A stretch of 14,969 bases of DNA from NCBI GenBank assembly GCA_964500365.1, contig CAZCPB010000089.1:1-14969 (forward strand). The letters run 5' to 3'. Under the pieces are notes generated by a model. The model searched no databases. It had not been told where the DNA came from and was given only the letters and a program-made list of their open reading frames with translations. The stretch comes from CAZCPB01 sp964500365. Lineage in GTDB: Bacteria; Planctomycetota; Phycisphaerae; Phycisphaerales; UBA1924. This document shows positions 6,921 to 13,778 of the stretch, in pieces. The first letter of the stretch is position 1. Each line of letters begins with the position of its first letter. Made by a program: the position numbers and the translations under genes.

Positions 6921-7690
6921 GGCGCGATCTCCTCACCGCCCGCGCCCGGCGCATCGCCACTCGGTTCGCGGAGGCCGGGGTTCCGTGTGTCCCGGTCGGG
7001 CAGCAACGCCTCGACGATCCGATCGAGCTGCGTCCGCACCGACGCGTCGATCTCCCCCGCCCCGGGTGTGCGCAGAACGCACGATCCGCGCTCGAGCGAA
7101 GCGTCCGTCTCGATGCCGACATGCCGCGCCGCTTCGAGCCTCCGGCACAGCGCGGGCATCGCCTCACGGACCAGTGCCTCGTCCTCGGGGTGAACGGCGA
7201 TCCGCGATTCGGTAGGTCGTGCGACCGCCTCGATCACCGCCGCGACCTGGTCCGCGACGAGGACCGGGTTCAGCCGAAGGGCCCGCTTGACGATCTTCTC
7301 GGCCGCCAGGAGCGCGACGTCCAGCACGTCGGCCCGGGCGCCCTCGAGGAGCCGATCGCGCTGGGCCGTGAAGCCCTCCAACGATTCGGCCCACGAACGC
7401 TCGAGCCGCCCGAGGCGCGCGCGATACTCCTCGAGCGCCTCCCCCCGCCCCTTTTCCAGCCCGACGGTGTAGCCCTCGGCCCTTCCCTCTTCCCGCCCCT
7501 CGGCGCGGCCCTGCTCGCGGGATCCCGCGAGGATCCTCGCCCGCTCGGCGTGAGCCTCCCGCACGATCTCCTCGGCCTTCGCCCGCGCCCCGGACTTGAG
7601 CAGCTCGCCCTGGCGCGCGAGGTCTCCGAGATCGAGCACCACCGCGTCGCGCACGGCGTCGGGCGAACGGGATTGACGGATCAGGGCCAT
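6917..7690 (-). CDS. fliH: Flagellar assembly protein FliH (export ATPase regulator)
   Basis: FliH dimers bind and restrain FliI and dock it at the C-ring. The 257-residue product has an N-terminal charged helix and then six glycines at exact four-residue spacing (61, 65, 69, 73, 77, 81), within QGRAEGREEGRAEGYTVG and onward. This is the GxxxG repeat known as a FliH hallmark. The C-terminal half (about 120-230) is the V-ATPase-E-like domain, with VALLAAEKIVKRAL and VRTQLDRIVEALL. A Gly/Pro-rich tail follows. The ATG at 7690 is the first possible start, because an in-frame TGA lies two codons upstream. No Shine-Dalgarno is visible before it, which is unusual for this cluster. Confidence 0.92.
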   Translation of the reverse strand: MALIRQSRSPDAVRDAVVLDLGDLARQGELLKSGARAKAEEIVREAHAERARILAGSREQGRAEGREEGRAEGYTVGLEKGRGEALEEYRARLGRLERSWAESLEGFTAQRDRLLEGARADVLDVALLAAEKIVKRALRLNPVLVADQVAAVIEAVARPTESRIAVHPEDEALVREAMPALCRRLEAARHVGIETDASLERGSCVLRTPGAGEIDASVRTQLDRIVEALLPDRDTRNPGLREPSGDAPGAGGEEIAP

Positions 7691-7891
7691 GGGTCAACAG
7701 GGGGAGTGGGTCGCGAAGCGCGCCGACTCCACCCTCCCGGAGCCAGGGGTCGGAGGAGTGGGTTTTCCGCACGATCGACGCATCACTTCGTAACTCCGAA
7801 GTCGAGCCCACGCTCGAGCCGCCAGAATCGCGGCCCACAGACTCCCGCGACTCCTCGCCGCACCTCACCCCGCGACCACGCCCGACCTCCC
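7691..7891 (-). other. Noncoding gap between fliG and fliH (201 bp)
   Basis: No supported gene is present; the open frame crossing it is composed of Ser/Arg/Gly-rich shadow sequence. Part of the minus strand (about 7728-7760) can form a weak imperfect hairpin with CCGAC/GTCGG ends, and no T-run follows. I found no sigma-54 or sigma-28 consensus and no ribosome binding site for fliH. It may hold an unrecognised promoter or a long leader. Confidence 0.5.
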
Positions 7892-8932
7892 CTACACGAT
7901 CAGGTCGCTGTCCCCGCCGCGACCCTGGATGATGATGTCCCCCGACTCCTCCAACCGCCTCACGATGTCCACGATCCGCTGCTGCGCGGACTCGACGTCG
8001 CTCACCCGCACCGGCCCCATGTACTCCATGTTCTCCTTGATCATCGCCGCGGCACGCTCGGACATGTTCGTGAACACCTTGGCCTGGAGCTCCTGCGACG
8101 CGGTCTTGAGCGCGAGCGCCAGCTCGTCGTTGTCCACTTCCTTCAGCACCGACTGGATGCCCTTGTCGTCCACGAGCATGATGTCCTCGAACACGAACAT
8201 CAGCCGCCTGATCTGCTCGACCAGGTCGGGGTCCTCGGCCTCGAGTCCCTCCAGGATCGCCTTCTCCGTCGCGCGGTCGGCGAGGTTCAGGATCTCCGCC
8301 ACCGTCGGCACGCCCCCGGCCTTCTCCATGCTCTGCACGAGCATGTTCGCCAGCCGGCTCTCCAGCCCCCGCTCCACCTCGCGGATCACTTCGGGGTTGG
8401 TCTGCTCCATGTTGGCCATCCGTCGGATCACCTCGACCTGCTTCTGCATGGGCAGGCCGCCCAGGATCTCCGCCGCCTTGTGGTGCGGCAGGTGGCAGAC
8501 AATCAGCGCGATCGTCTGCGGGTGCTCGTCCTGGATGAACGTCAGCAGGTTCTCGCTCTCGGCACGCTGCAGAAAGCTGAACGGCGTCTTCTGGACCTGC
8601 GTCTGGATCTGCTGCAGCACCCGGTCGGCCTGCTTGCCTTCAAGCGACTGGCTGAGGATCGCCTTGGCGTACTCGAGATTCCCCTCGCTGGCGAACTGGC
8701 TGGCGATCGAGAGGTGGTAGAACTCGTTCACCACGCCCCGGACCAGCTCGGGCGGCACGCGTCCCAGGCCCGCCAGCTCGCGCGTCACCTCCTGCACCGC
8801 CTCGGGGCTCAGCTGCTTGAGGACCGTCGCCGCCGTGTCCGGACCGACGGCCAGAAGCAGCACCGCCGCCTTGGTGAGGCCCTCGAGCTCCTCGGTGCTC
8901 GCCGGCAGTTTCTCGTTCGGCTTCCTCGGCAT
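7892..8932 (-). CDS. fliG: Flagellar motor switch protein FliG
   Basis: FliG forms the rotor ring that couples the MS-ring to the C-ring and contacts the stator to generate torque. The 346-residue product shows all three FliG domains: the N-terminal FliF-binding domain (1 to about 115), the middle domain with EHPQ (136-139), and the C-terminal domain with the MFVF motif (245-248) and the torque helix after it. Aligned by eye to E. coli, K276, R293 and R309 correspond to the torque residues K264, R281 and R297; D288 and D289 correspond to E300 and N301. It ends with GGDSDLIV, like the Gram-positive/Thermotoga-type tail. The ATG at 8932 lies 10 bp after the fliF stop, with GGGGAG directly before it. 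Confidence 0.97.
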   Translation of the reverse strand: MPRKPNEKLPASTEELEGLTKAAVLLLAVGPDTAATVLKQLSPEAVQEVTRELAGLGRVPPELVRGVVNEFYHLSIASQFASEGNLEYAKAILSQSLEGKQADRVLQQIQTQVQKTPFSFLQRAESENLLTFIQDEHPQTIALIVCHLPHHKAAEILGGLPMQKQVEVIRRMANMEQTNPEVIREVERGLESRLANMLVQSMEKAGGVPTVAEILNLADRATEKAILEGLEAEDPDLVEQIRRLMFVFEDIMLVDDKGIQSVLKEVDNDELALALKTASQELQAKVFTNMSERAAAMIKENMEYMGPVRVSDVESAQQRIVDIVRRLEESGDIIIQGRGGDSDLIV

Positions 8933-8942
8933 TCGCTCCCCG

Positions 8943-10682
8943 TCAGGTCTCCGCCGCGATCCACCGGTTGATCAGTTTCGCCGCAGACTCGGGGCTGGTC
9001 TTGACCATGTCCCCGACCTGCTCGAGCATCTTGTTCGCCGCCGCCTGATCCTCGCCGACCTCGATACCCGCCATCGGCGTGTCGGTCTCCTCCGCCTCGC
9101 CCATGAGGTCGCTCGGCGTCTCCAGCTTGGGCGGTACGCCCACCAGTTCCTCCGCCGAGGGAAGGTCCGCGTTGCGCGCACTGCGCCGGACCATCACGAT
9201 CATCATGCCCAGGGAGAGCACCGCCAGCGCCCCGATCACGACCTTCTCGATCATGCCGCCCCCGAGGGCCAGGCCCGTCCCGAGCACGCCCCGGCCGCCG
9301 GCGTCGCCGGCGCCGCCCGGGCCGTACCCGTTCATCGGGCCGAGCTCCAGCGGGATCAAGCCCACCGCGATCTGCGCCTCGAGCATTTTGGCCAGCGAGC
9401 CCGGGTCCGCGGTCCGAGAGGCCTCGGCGCTCAGCGCCCGAACGTGCGGCAGGATCATCTGGACCAGCCCCGGCTTCACGTCGCGGGTGAACTTGTCCAC
9501 GATCTCGGTCTCGGTCGGCTCCCCCGCGTCGGCGCCGGCCTCCGCGCCCGCTTTTTCCCGCTTGATCAGGCCCGCGACATAGGCGCGCGGCACGTTCAGC
9601 GACACCGCGACCATCGTGGGCATGCCCTTGGGGTCGAACACCTCCTCGGTCTTCGAGCCCACGCGGTTCTCCATCTCCTTCTCGAGCGTGGTCTGCTCCG
9701 TGCGTGCGCCCCCCGCCGCGCGTCCCCGGTTGATGTCCGCCGTCACGTTGCTGTTCAGCCCCGGCTCGGCCGACGGCGAGAGCTCGTTCGAGGTGTTGGT
9801 GGTCTCGTTGGTACGTCGCGGCAGGGCGACCGTCCCGGTCCCCTTCTCCAGGAAGCTCGTGGTGGTATGGCTCGACCGCGTCACGTCCACCTGCGCCGTC
9901 ACCGCGATGATCCGCCCGGGGATGTAGGCGAACAGCTCCATCAGCTTGGCCTGCATCTGGTTCTCGACGCGGGCCTGCTGCTCCAGGTACGTCGTCGGCA
10001 GCGCCTCGCCGTCCCCGGTCGGCTTGCGCTGGCGCCCGCTCGTCCCGTCGATCACGCGGACGTTCTCGGCCTTCAGCCCCGCGCGCGCCCCGGCGATCAG
10101 GTGCGCGATCGCGTCCACCTGCGCCTGCTCGAGCGACCCGCCGCCCTTCATGAAGACCGTCGCCGAAGCCGTCGGGCGAGGCACGGCGGCTCCAAGCCCC
10201 TGACGCTCCGGCGCGTCGATGATCACCGTCGCCCGCTCGACCCCCGCGAAGTGCGAGATCACGCCCGCGAGCTCGTTCTGCAGCGCGATCGTGAAGAGCT
10301 GGTCGTTCTGCTGGCGCGACATCTGCCAGCTCTGCCGGTCCAGGATGTTCTTGAACATCAGCGACGTGTCGACGGGCATCCGTCCCGACTCCGCCAGCGC
10401 CGCCTGCGCGTTGGAGCGGTCCGAGTCGGCGACGTAGATCATCCCCGACCGGTCCTCGACCTTGAACCCGGCGTTCCGGAGCACGGGCATCACCGCCTGC
10501 TGCTCGGCCGCGGGAACGCCCGGCAGCAGCGGAGTCATGTCCGCCCGCCCGGTGTACTGGGCCACCACGAACAGCGTCATGAAGACAATGACCGCCAGGC
10601 TCCCCACGAGCAGCTTCTGGGTCGTCCCCATCTGCCCGAGGTGCTTGACGATCGTCGCCAGGACCCGTCGAAGCTGGTCCAT
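8943..10682 (-). CDS. fliF: Flagellar MS-ring protein FliF
   Basis: FliF builds the MS-ring in the inner membrane, the first rotor structure. The 579-residue product has a membrane helix near 24-43 (LLVGSLAVIVFMTLFVVA) and YscJ/FliF ring-building domains with DRSGMIYVADSDRSNAQAAL and RATVIIDAPERQG. A variable periplasmic region, a second membrane helix near 479-498 (EKVVIGALAVLSLGMMIVMV) and a C-terminal FliG-binding helix (about 545-579, KMLEQVGDMVKTSPESAAKL) follow. The ATG at 10682 (MDQLRRVL) is preferred because GGGAGG lies eight bases upstream; a GTG at 10706 in frame would add eight residues and is possible. It is 194 bp downstream of fliE. Confidence 0.96.
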   Translation of the reverse strand: MDQLRRVLATIVKHLGQMGTTQKLLVGSLAVIVFMTLFVVAQYTGRADMTPLLPGVPAAEQQAVMPVLRNAGFKVEDRSGMIYVADSDRSNAQAALAESGRMPVDTSLMFKNILDRQSWQMSRQQNDQLFTIALQNELAGVISHFAGVERATVIIDAPERQGLGAAVPRPTASATVFMKGGGSLEQAQVDAIAHLIAGARAGLKAENVRVIDGTSGRQRKPTGDGEALPTTYLEQQARVENQMQAKLMELFAYIPGRIIAVTAQVDVTRSSHTTTSFLEKGTGTVALPRRTNETTNTSNELSPSAEPGLNSNVTADINRGRAAGGARTEQTTLEKEMENRVGSKTEEVFDPKGMPTMVAVSLNVPRAYVAGLIKREKAGAEAGADAGEPTETEIVDKFTRDVKPGLVQMILPHVRALSAEASRTADPGSLAKMLEAQIAVGLIPLELGPMNGYGPGGAGDAGGRGVLGTGLALGGGMIEKVVIGALAVLSLGMMIVMVRRSARNADLPSAEELVGVPPKLETPSDLMGEAEETDTPMAGIEVGEDQAAANKMLEQVGDMVKTSPESAAKLINRWIAAET

Positions 10683-10876
10683 CCGCGCGGCCTCCCTGCC
10701 GGGCACATTCGCGCGCTCCGCGCGCCGCCCCGCGGGCGCGCACGAACACGCCCGCGGCTCCTCTTTCGGACCAAGCCGTCACCCACCTTGAAAGTCAGAA
10801 CTCCAACCACCCCCCGAACTCGCCCCTCGGCCGCCCTCAGCCGCTCACCGCTGTTCACCCTTCACCGTTTGTTTTC
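10683..10876 (-). other. Noncoding gap between fliE and fliF (194 bp) with strong GC hairpins
   Basis: No gene is supported. Just after fliE the minus strand carries three near-repeats of GGTGA (within about 10845-10868). Nearer fliF there is a 9-bp perfect inverted repeat, CCGCGGGCG/CGCCCGCGG at 10730-10757 with a ten-base loop, and then a 6-bp one, GCGCGC/GCGCGC with a three-base loop at 10711-10725. No T-run follows either, so they are not classic terminators. They would fold in the message just before the fliF ribosome binding site. Confidence 0.55.
10730..10757 (-). repeat. 9-bp inverted repeat (hairpin) upstream of fliF
   Basis: The two arms, CCGCGGGCG and CGCCCGCGG, are perfect complements at 10730-10738 and 10749-10757, separated by ten bases. 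This is the strongest stem seen in any intergenic region of the window. It may be an attenuator, an mRNA-stability stem or a cleavage barrier between fliE and fliF. The role is inferred; chance in very GC-rich DNA is possible. Confidence 0.45.
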
Positions 10877-11194
10877 CTACGTCCTCATCTGCTTCAACTC
10901 GTCGTACGCCTCCATGACCTTGTTGCGCACCGACTGGAGCATGCGGAAGGCCGTGTCAGCCTTCTGGGTCGCAAGGATCACGCCTTCGAGGTCCGTGCGG
11001 TTCCCGGTCTGGAGGTCCTCAATCGCGCGGTTGGCGTCCTGTTGGAGCGAGTTCACTTCCTTGAGGCTTTCCGTGAGGACATCCTTGAAGGACGGCTGGC
11101 CCGGCACCGGCGCGCGGGATGCCGGGTGGTGCGCCCCCGGCGCGATCTGCCGCGCTGGCCCGATCCCGCTCACGAATCCCAGTGGGTCCGCCAT
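10877..11194 (-). CDS. fliE: Flagellar hook-basal body complex protein FliE
   Basis: FliE is the adaptor between the MS-ring and the proximal rod. The 105-residue product has the usual family length and C-terminal signature: a helix with SFKDVLTESLKEVNSLQQDA (35-54), then QKADTAFRMLQSVRNKVMEA (77-96) ending DELKQMRT. The first 30 residues are Pro/Ala-rich and variable. The ATG at 11194 is chosen because GGGGAAG lies seven bases upstream; an in-frame ATG at 11224 has no visible ribosome binding site and would add ten residues. It sits 103 bp after flgC and 194 bp before fliF. Confidence 0.93.
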   Translation of the reverse strand: MADPLGFVSGIGPARQIAPGAHHPASRAPVPGQPSFKDVLTESLKEVNSLQQDANRAIEDLQTGNRTDLEGVILATQKADTAFRMLQSVRNKVMEAYDELKQMRT

Positions 11195-11297
11195 GACTTC
11201 GCTTCCCCGCGGGGTGGGCCGCATCGCCGGCCCGCACGCCGCACTTGAGACTCTACCCCGGGCGTCCCGCCCGCGGTCCCAGGCTCCTTCGCACCGC
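11195..11297 (-). other. Noncoding gap between flgC and fliE (103 bp) with a hairpin
   Basis: A 6-bp inverted repeat, CGGGCG/CGCCCG with a three-base loop, lies at 11259-11273. Downstream a TCAAGT element and a poor GGCGATGC box have sigma-28-like spacing, but the -10 matches only 5 of 8, so I do not call a promoter. No T-run follows the hairpin and no gene is supported. Confidence 0.4.
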
Positions 11298-11729
11298 TCA
11301 TGCCAGCAACCGCAGTGCCTGAGCGATCATCGTCTTGGTGGCCTCCGCCGCCGCGACGTTCGCCTCGTACGCCCGCCCCGCCTCCAGGGCGTTGATGTTC
11401 TCGACGATCGGGTTGATGTTCGTCGCCGGCACGTACCCCTTGTAGGGCCCGGACGTGTACGCGTAGGGGCTGTCGGGGTCGTACTCGCGCGGCCGCGCCG
11501 GCGTCCGGTCCAACTCGATCTTCGCCACGTGGACGCCCAGCGCCCTGGCGCTCGGGTTCGAGGAAGAGGGCGCTCCCGGCGCGAACATCACCATCCGCCG
11601 CTGAAACGGGCTGACGTTGCCCTGCGCATCCAGGATCGTGTTCGAGTTGGCGATGTTGGCCACGATGGTTTCGTGACGAACCCGCTGCGCCACCATCCCG
11701 CTCGTCGAAATGTCGAGTGATCCGTACAT
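11298..11729 (-). CDS. flgC: Flagellar basal-body rod protein FlgC
   Basis: FlgC is one of the proximal rod proteins, exported after FliE and FlgB. The 143-residue product matches family length. It opens with an axial-protein helix (MYGSLDISTSGMVAQRVRHE, then TIVANIANSNT at 21-31, equivalent to the ANIANA motif). It contains the FlgC-specific YVPATNINPIVENINAL stretch (about 98-115) and ends with the typical helix AYEANVAAAEATKTMIAQAL. The ATG at 11729 is the first available start, because an in-frame TGA lies three codons upstream. The ribosome binding site is poor, with no purine-rich core within ten bases. A 56-bp gap follows flgB. Confidence 0.95.
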   Translation of the reverse strand: MYGSLDISTSGMVAQRVRHETIVANIANSNTILDAQGNVSPFQRRMVMFAPGAPSSSNPSARALGVHVAKIELDRTPARPREYDPDSPYAYTSGPYKGYVPATNINPIVENINALEAGRAYEANVAAAEATKTMIAQALRLLA

Positions 11730-11785
11730 CTGAATTCAACCGCGCCGGCACATCTTGTCCTGCGCTCCTGTTCACATCCCCGCCA

Positions 11786-12220
11786 CTACACCCTCTGCGC
11801 GATAGCCATCTTCAAAAGATCGAACCGAGTCCGCAGCAGGTCGCTGGCGACTCGGAACGCCCCGGTGTTTTCGACAAGGTCCTGCATGTGCGTCTCGAGG
11901 CTCCGGTTGTTGCGGTCGTGGAAGAGGATCCCGGGCGAGTCGGTCCTCGGCGTCAGGACCAGCGTGCCGTCGGGCAGATTCTGCACCTCGCGCGAATCCT
12001 GCAGGCGGATCTGGCCGTTCCCGCCCCGCGCCCGCCTCGCCTCCACCGCTTCGGCCAGCGCCCGCCGGAACCCGGACACCGAGACGTCCGCGGGCCTGTA
12101 GTCTGGTGTTTCGAGGTTCGCGATGTTCCCCGCGATGATCTCCTGACGCCGTGCCGCGAAGCGCATCGACGCTTCGAGGACAGGAATGGCCCCGGAATTG
12201 GTGATCTCAGAGAAGATCAT
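11786..12220 (-). CDS. flgB: Flagellar basal-body rod protein FlgB
   Basis: FlgB is a proximal rod subunit next to FliE. The product of about 144 residues has the axial motif RQEIIAGNIANLETPDYRPA (about 25-44) and the C-terminal helix THMQDLVENTGAFRVASDLL that pairs with it in D0. Length and both termini fit the family. Two adjacent starts exist, GTG at 12223 and ATG at 12220; I favour the ATG because GAGG is seven bases upstream of it. It opens the rod-gene series 61 bp after the sigma-54 activator gene. A sigma-54-like sequence overlaps this region but is awkwardly close to the start. Confidence 0.95.
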   Translation of the reverse strand: MIFSEITNSGAIPVLEASMRFAARRQEIIAGNIANLETPDYRPADVSVSGFRRALAEAVEARRARGGNGQIRLQDSREVQNLPDGTLVLTPRTDSPGILFHDRNNRSLETHMQDLVENTGAFRVASDLLRTRFDLLKMAIAQRV

Positions 12221-12233
12221 CACGCCGCCTCAC

Positions 12234-12248
12234 GCAAACCGCGCGCCG
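12234..12248 (-). promoter_or_regulatory. Weak sigma-54-like sequence before flgB
   Basis: The minus strand reads CGGCGCGCGGTTTGC. The consensus is TGGCACG, four bases, TTGC. The essential GG and GC are 12 bases apart as required, and 9 of the 11 consensus positions match. The predicted start would fall near 12222, at the flgB start codon, so the ribosome binding site would not be transcribed. That makes it doubtful unless flgB is read from a leaderless message at the ATG at 12220. GC-rich composition raises the chance of a random match. Confidence 0.22.
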
Positions 12249-12284
12249 AATCACCGCGACCTTTTTTCACCCCTGACATCACCG

Positions 12285-13778
12285 TCAGAGTTCCGCCTCC
12301 ACCAGGTGCATCTCCTTCCACTTCTTGAGCTTGAGCCCGAGCGTCCTGACCCCGATCCCCAGGGCGGTCGCGGTCTTCTGACGGTGCCCGTTGAAACGGT
12401 GCAGCGTGCAGACCACCGCGTCGCGTTCTATGTCCTCGAGCGACCGGCCGTCCACGACCACCAGGCCGTGCGGCACCCCGGGCATCACGCCCATCTTGGG
12501 CTCGGTCATCGACCCGTTCAGCGTGCCGTTCACCGATTCGCGGACGGGGACCGACATCGTGAGCCACGGCTCGATGAGCCCGCGCGTCACCACCCCGACC
12601 GAGCCCGGACCCGAGCAGGCCCCCAGCACCACCGCCCGCTCGCAGATGTTCTGGAGCTCGCGCACGTTCCCCGGCCAGGGGTACGAGGTCATCAGGTCGA
12701 CCGCCTCGCCGGAGAGTTCGACGCCGCCCCGGCCCTCGCGCTCCGCGATCCGGGCGACGAAGTGCGCGGCCAATTCCGGCACGTCCTCGAGACGCGCCCG
12801 CAGGGGCGGGACGGCGACCGGGAGCACGTTGAGCCGGAAATAGAGATCCTGCCTGAACTCGCCGCGAGACACCGCCGCGGGCAGGTCGCGGTTGCTCGTC
12901 GCGATCACCCGCACGTCCACCCCGATCGTGACGCTCGAGCCGACCCGTTCGAACGCCCGCTCCTGCAGCACGCGCAGCAGCTTTGCCTGGATCTGCGGGC
13001 TCACCTCCGAGATCTCGTCGAGCAGCAGGGTCCCGCCGTCGGCCAGCTCGAACCGGCCCTTCCGGAGCTTCTCGGCGCCGGTGAACGCTCCGCGCTCGTG
13101 CCCGAAGAGTTCACTCTCGAGCAGCGACTCCGAAAGCGCGGCGCAGTTCAGCGCCAGGAAGGGCCCCGTCGCCCGCGGGCTCGACTCGTGGATCGCCCGC
13201 GCCACCACCTCCTTGCCGGCCCCGCTCTCACCGGTGACCAGCACCGTGCCGTGCGACGCCGCCACCGCCCTGACCTGCTCCCGCAGCGACCGCATCGGGG
13301 CCGAGCCCCCGATGATCCGGTCCAGCCCGCGCCACCGCCCCGCGCCCCCGCCGGCCGCGCCCGGCTCCCCGGCGCACGGGCCGCCCAGCCGCAGCACCGC
13401 GTTCTCCCGCACCACCCGCGCGTGCTCGATCGCCCGCTTGACCGCGATGATCAGCTCGTCGCCCTCGAACGGCTTGGTCAGGTAGTCGAACGCCCCGAGC
13501 TTCATCGCCTCGACCGCGCTCGACACGTCCCCGAACGCCGTCATCAGGATGACGGGCAGGTCGTCGTCGATCTCGCGGACCCGCGCGAGCAACTCCACGC
13601 CGCTCATGCCCGGCATTTTGAGGTCGCTCACGACCGCGTCCGGGCGCTTCCTGGCGATCTGCGCCAGCGCTCCGGCTCCGTCGCCCGCGCTCGACACGCC
13701 GAACCCCGCGCGCTGCAGCGTCGCCGCCACGCTGTCACGCATCATCTCCTTGTCGTCGACGACCAGCACGTTCATCAT
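12285..13778 (-). CDS. flrC: Sigma-54-dependent response regulator, NtrC family (FlrC/FlgR type)
   Basis: This 497-residue activator probably turns on sigma-54-dependent flagellar genes when phosphorylated by the adjacent kinase. Its receiver domain (1-120) has acidic D8/D9, the phospho-acceptor D52 in DAVVSDLKMPG, T80 and K102. The AAA+ domain (about 155-390) has Walker A GESGAGKE (183-190), the sigma-54-contacting loop GAFTGA intact at 230-235, Walker B LLLDEI (251-256) and the WPGNVREL segment (368-375). A Fis-type helix-turn-helix ends the protein (about 447-490). The ATG at 13778 overlaps the kinase stop (ATGA) and has GGAGG seven bases upstream. FlrC is chosen by context; FlgR or another NtrC-family name could apply in the real organism. 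Confidence 0.92.
   Translation of the reverse strand: MMNVLVVDDKEMMRDSVAATLQRAGFGVSSAGDGAGALAQIARKRPDAVVSDLKMPGMSGVELLARVREIDDDLPVILMTAFGDVSSAVEAMKLGAFDYLTKPFEGDELIIAVKRAIEHARVVRENAVLRLGGPCAGEPGAAGGGAGRWRGLDRIIGGSAPMRSLREQVRAVAASHGTVLVTGESGAGKEVVARAIHESSPRATGPFLALNCAALSESLLESELFGHERGAFTGAEKLRKGRFELADGGTLLLDEISEVSPQIQAKLLRVLQERAFERVGSSVTIGVDVRVIATSNRDLPAAVSRGEFRQDLYFRLNVLPVAVPPLRARLEDVPELAAHFVARIAEREGRGGVELSGEAVDLMTSYPWPGNVRELQNICERAVVLGACSGPGSVGVVTRGLIEPWLTMSVPVRESVNGTLNGSMTEPKMGVMPGVPHGLVVVDGRSLEDIERDAVVCTLHRFNGHRQKTATALGIGVRTLGLKLKKWKEMHLVEAEL

Noticed and set aside
7164..7868. Open frame bridging the fliG-fliH gap
   Set aside because: Ser/Arg/Gly-rich, runs out of frame over fliH, with no motif; not a gene.
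10711..10757. Intrinsic terminator between fliE and fliF
   Set aside because: The stems are strong, but no T-run follows on the minus strand and fliF directly follows as part of the same functional series.
8809..10782. Minus-strand open frame of 657 codons in another frame of fliF
   Set aside because: Gly/Arg/Ala-rich with no fold signals; the fliF frame has membrane helices and a FliG-binding tail, so this is an out-of-frame shadow.
10577..10858. Small open frame starting in the fliE-fliF gap
   Set aside because: Begins at a GTG within the GGTGA repeats, has a very basic Arg/Gly-rich translation and overlaps the fliF start out of frame. No family features.
11195..11260. Second sigma-28-like site before fliE
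   Set aside because: A TCAAGT element and correct spacing are present, but the -10 (GGCGATGC) lacks the TAA end and matches only 5 of 8, unlike the site at 124-151.
8817..11720. Plus-strand open frame of 967 codons spanning fliF, fliE and flgC
   Set aside because: It crosses three well-identified genes and their gaps on the other strand and is rich in Arg, His, Pro and Leu with no domain pattern. It is a shadow.
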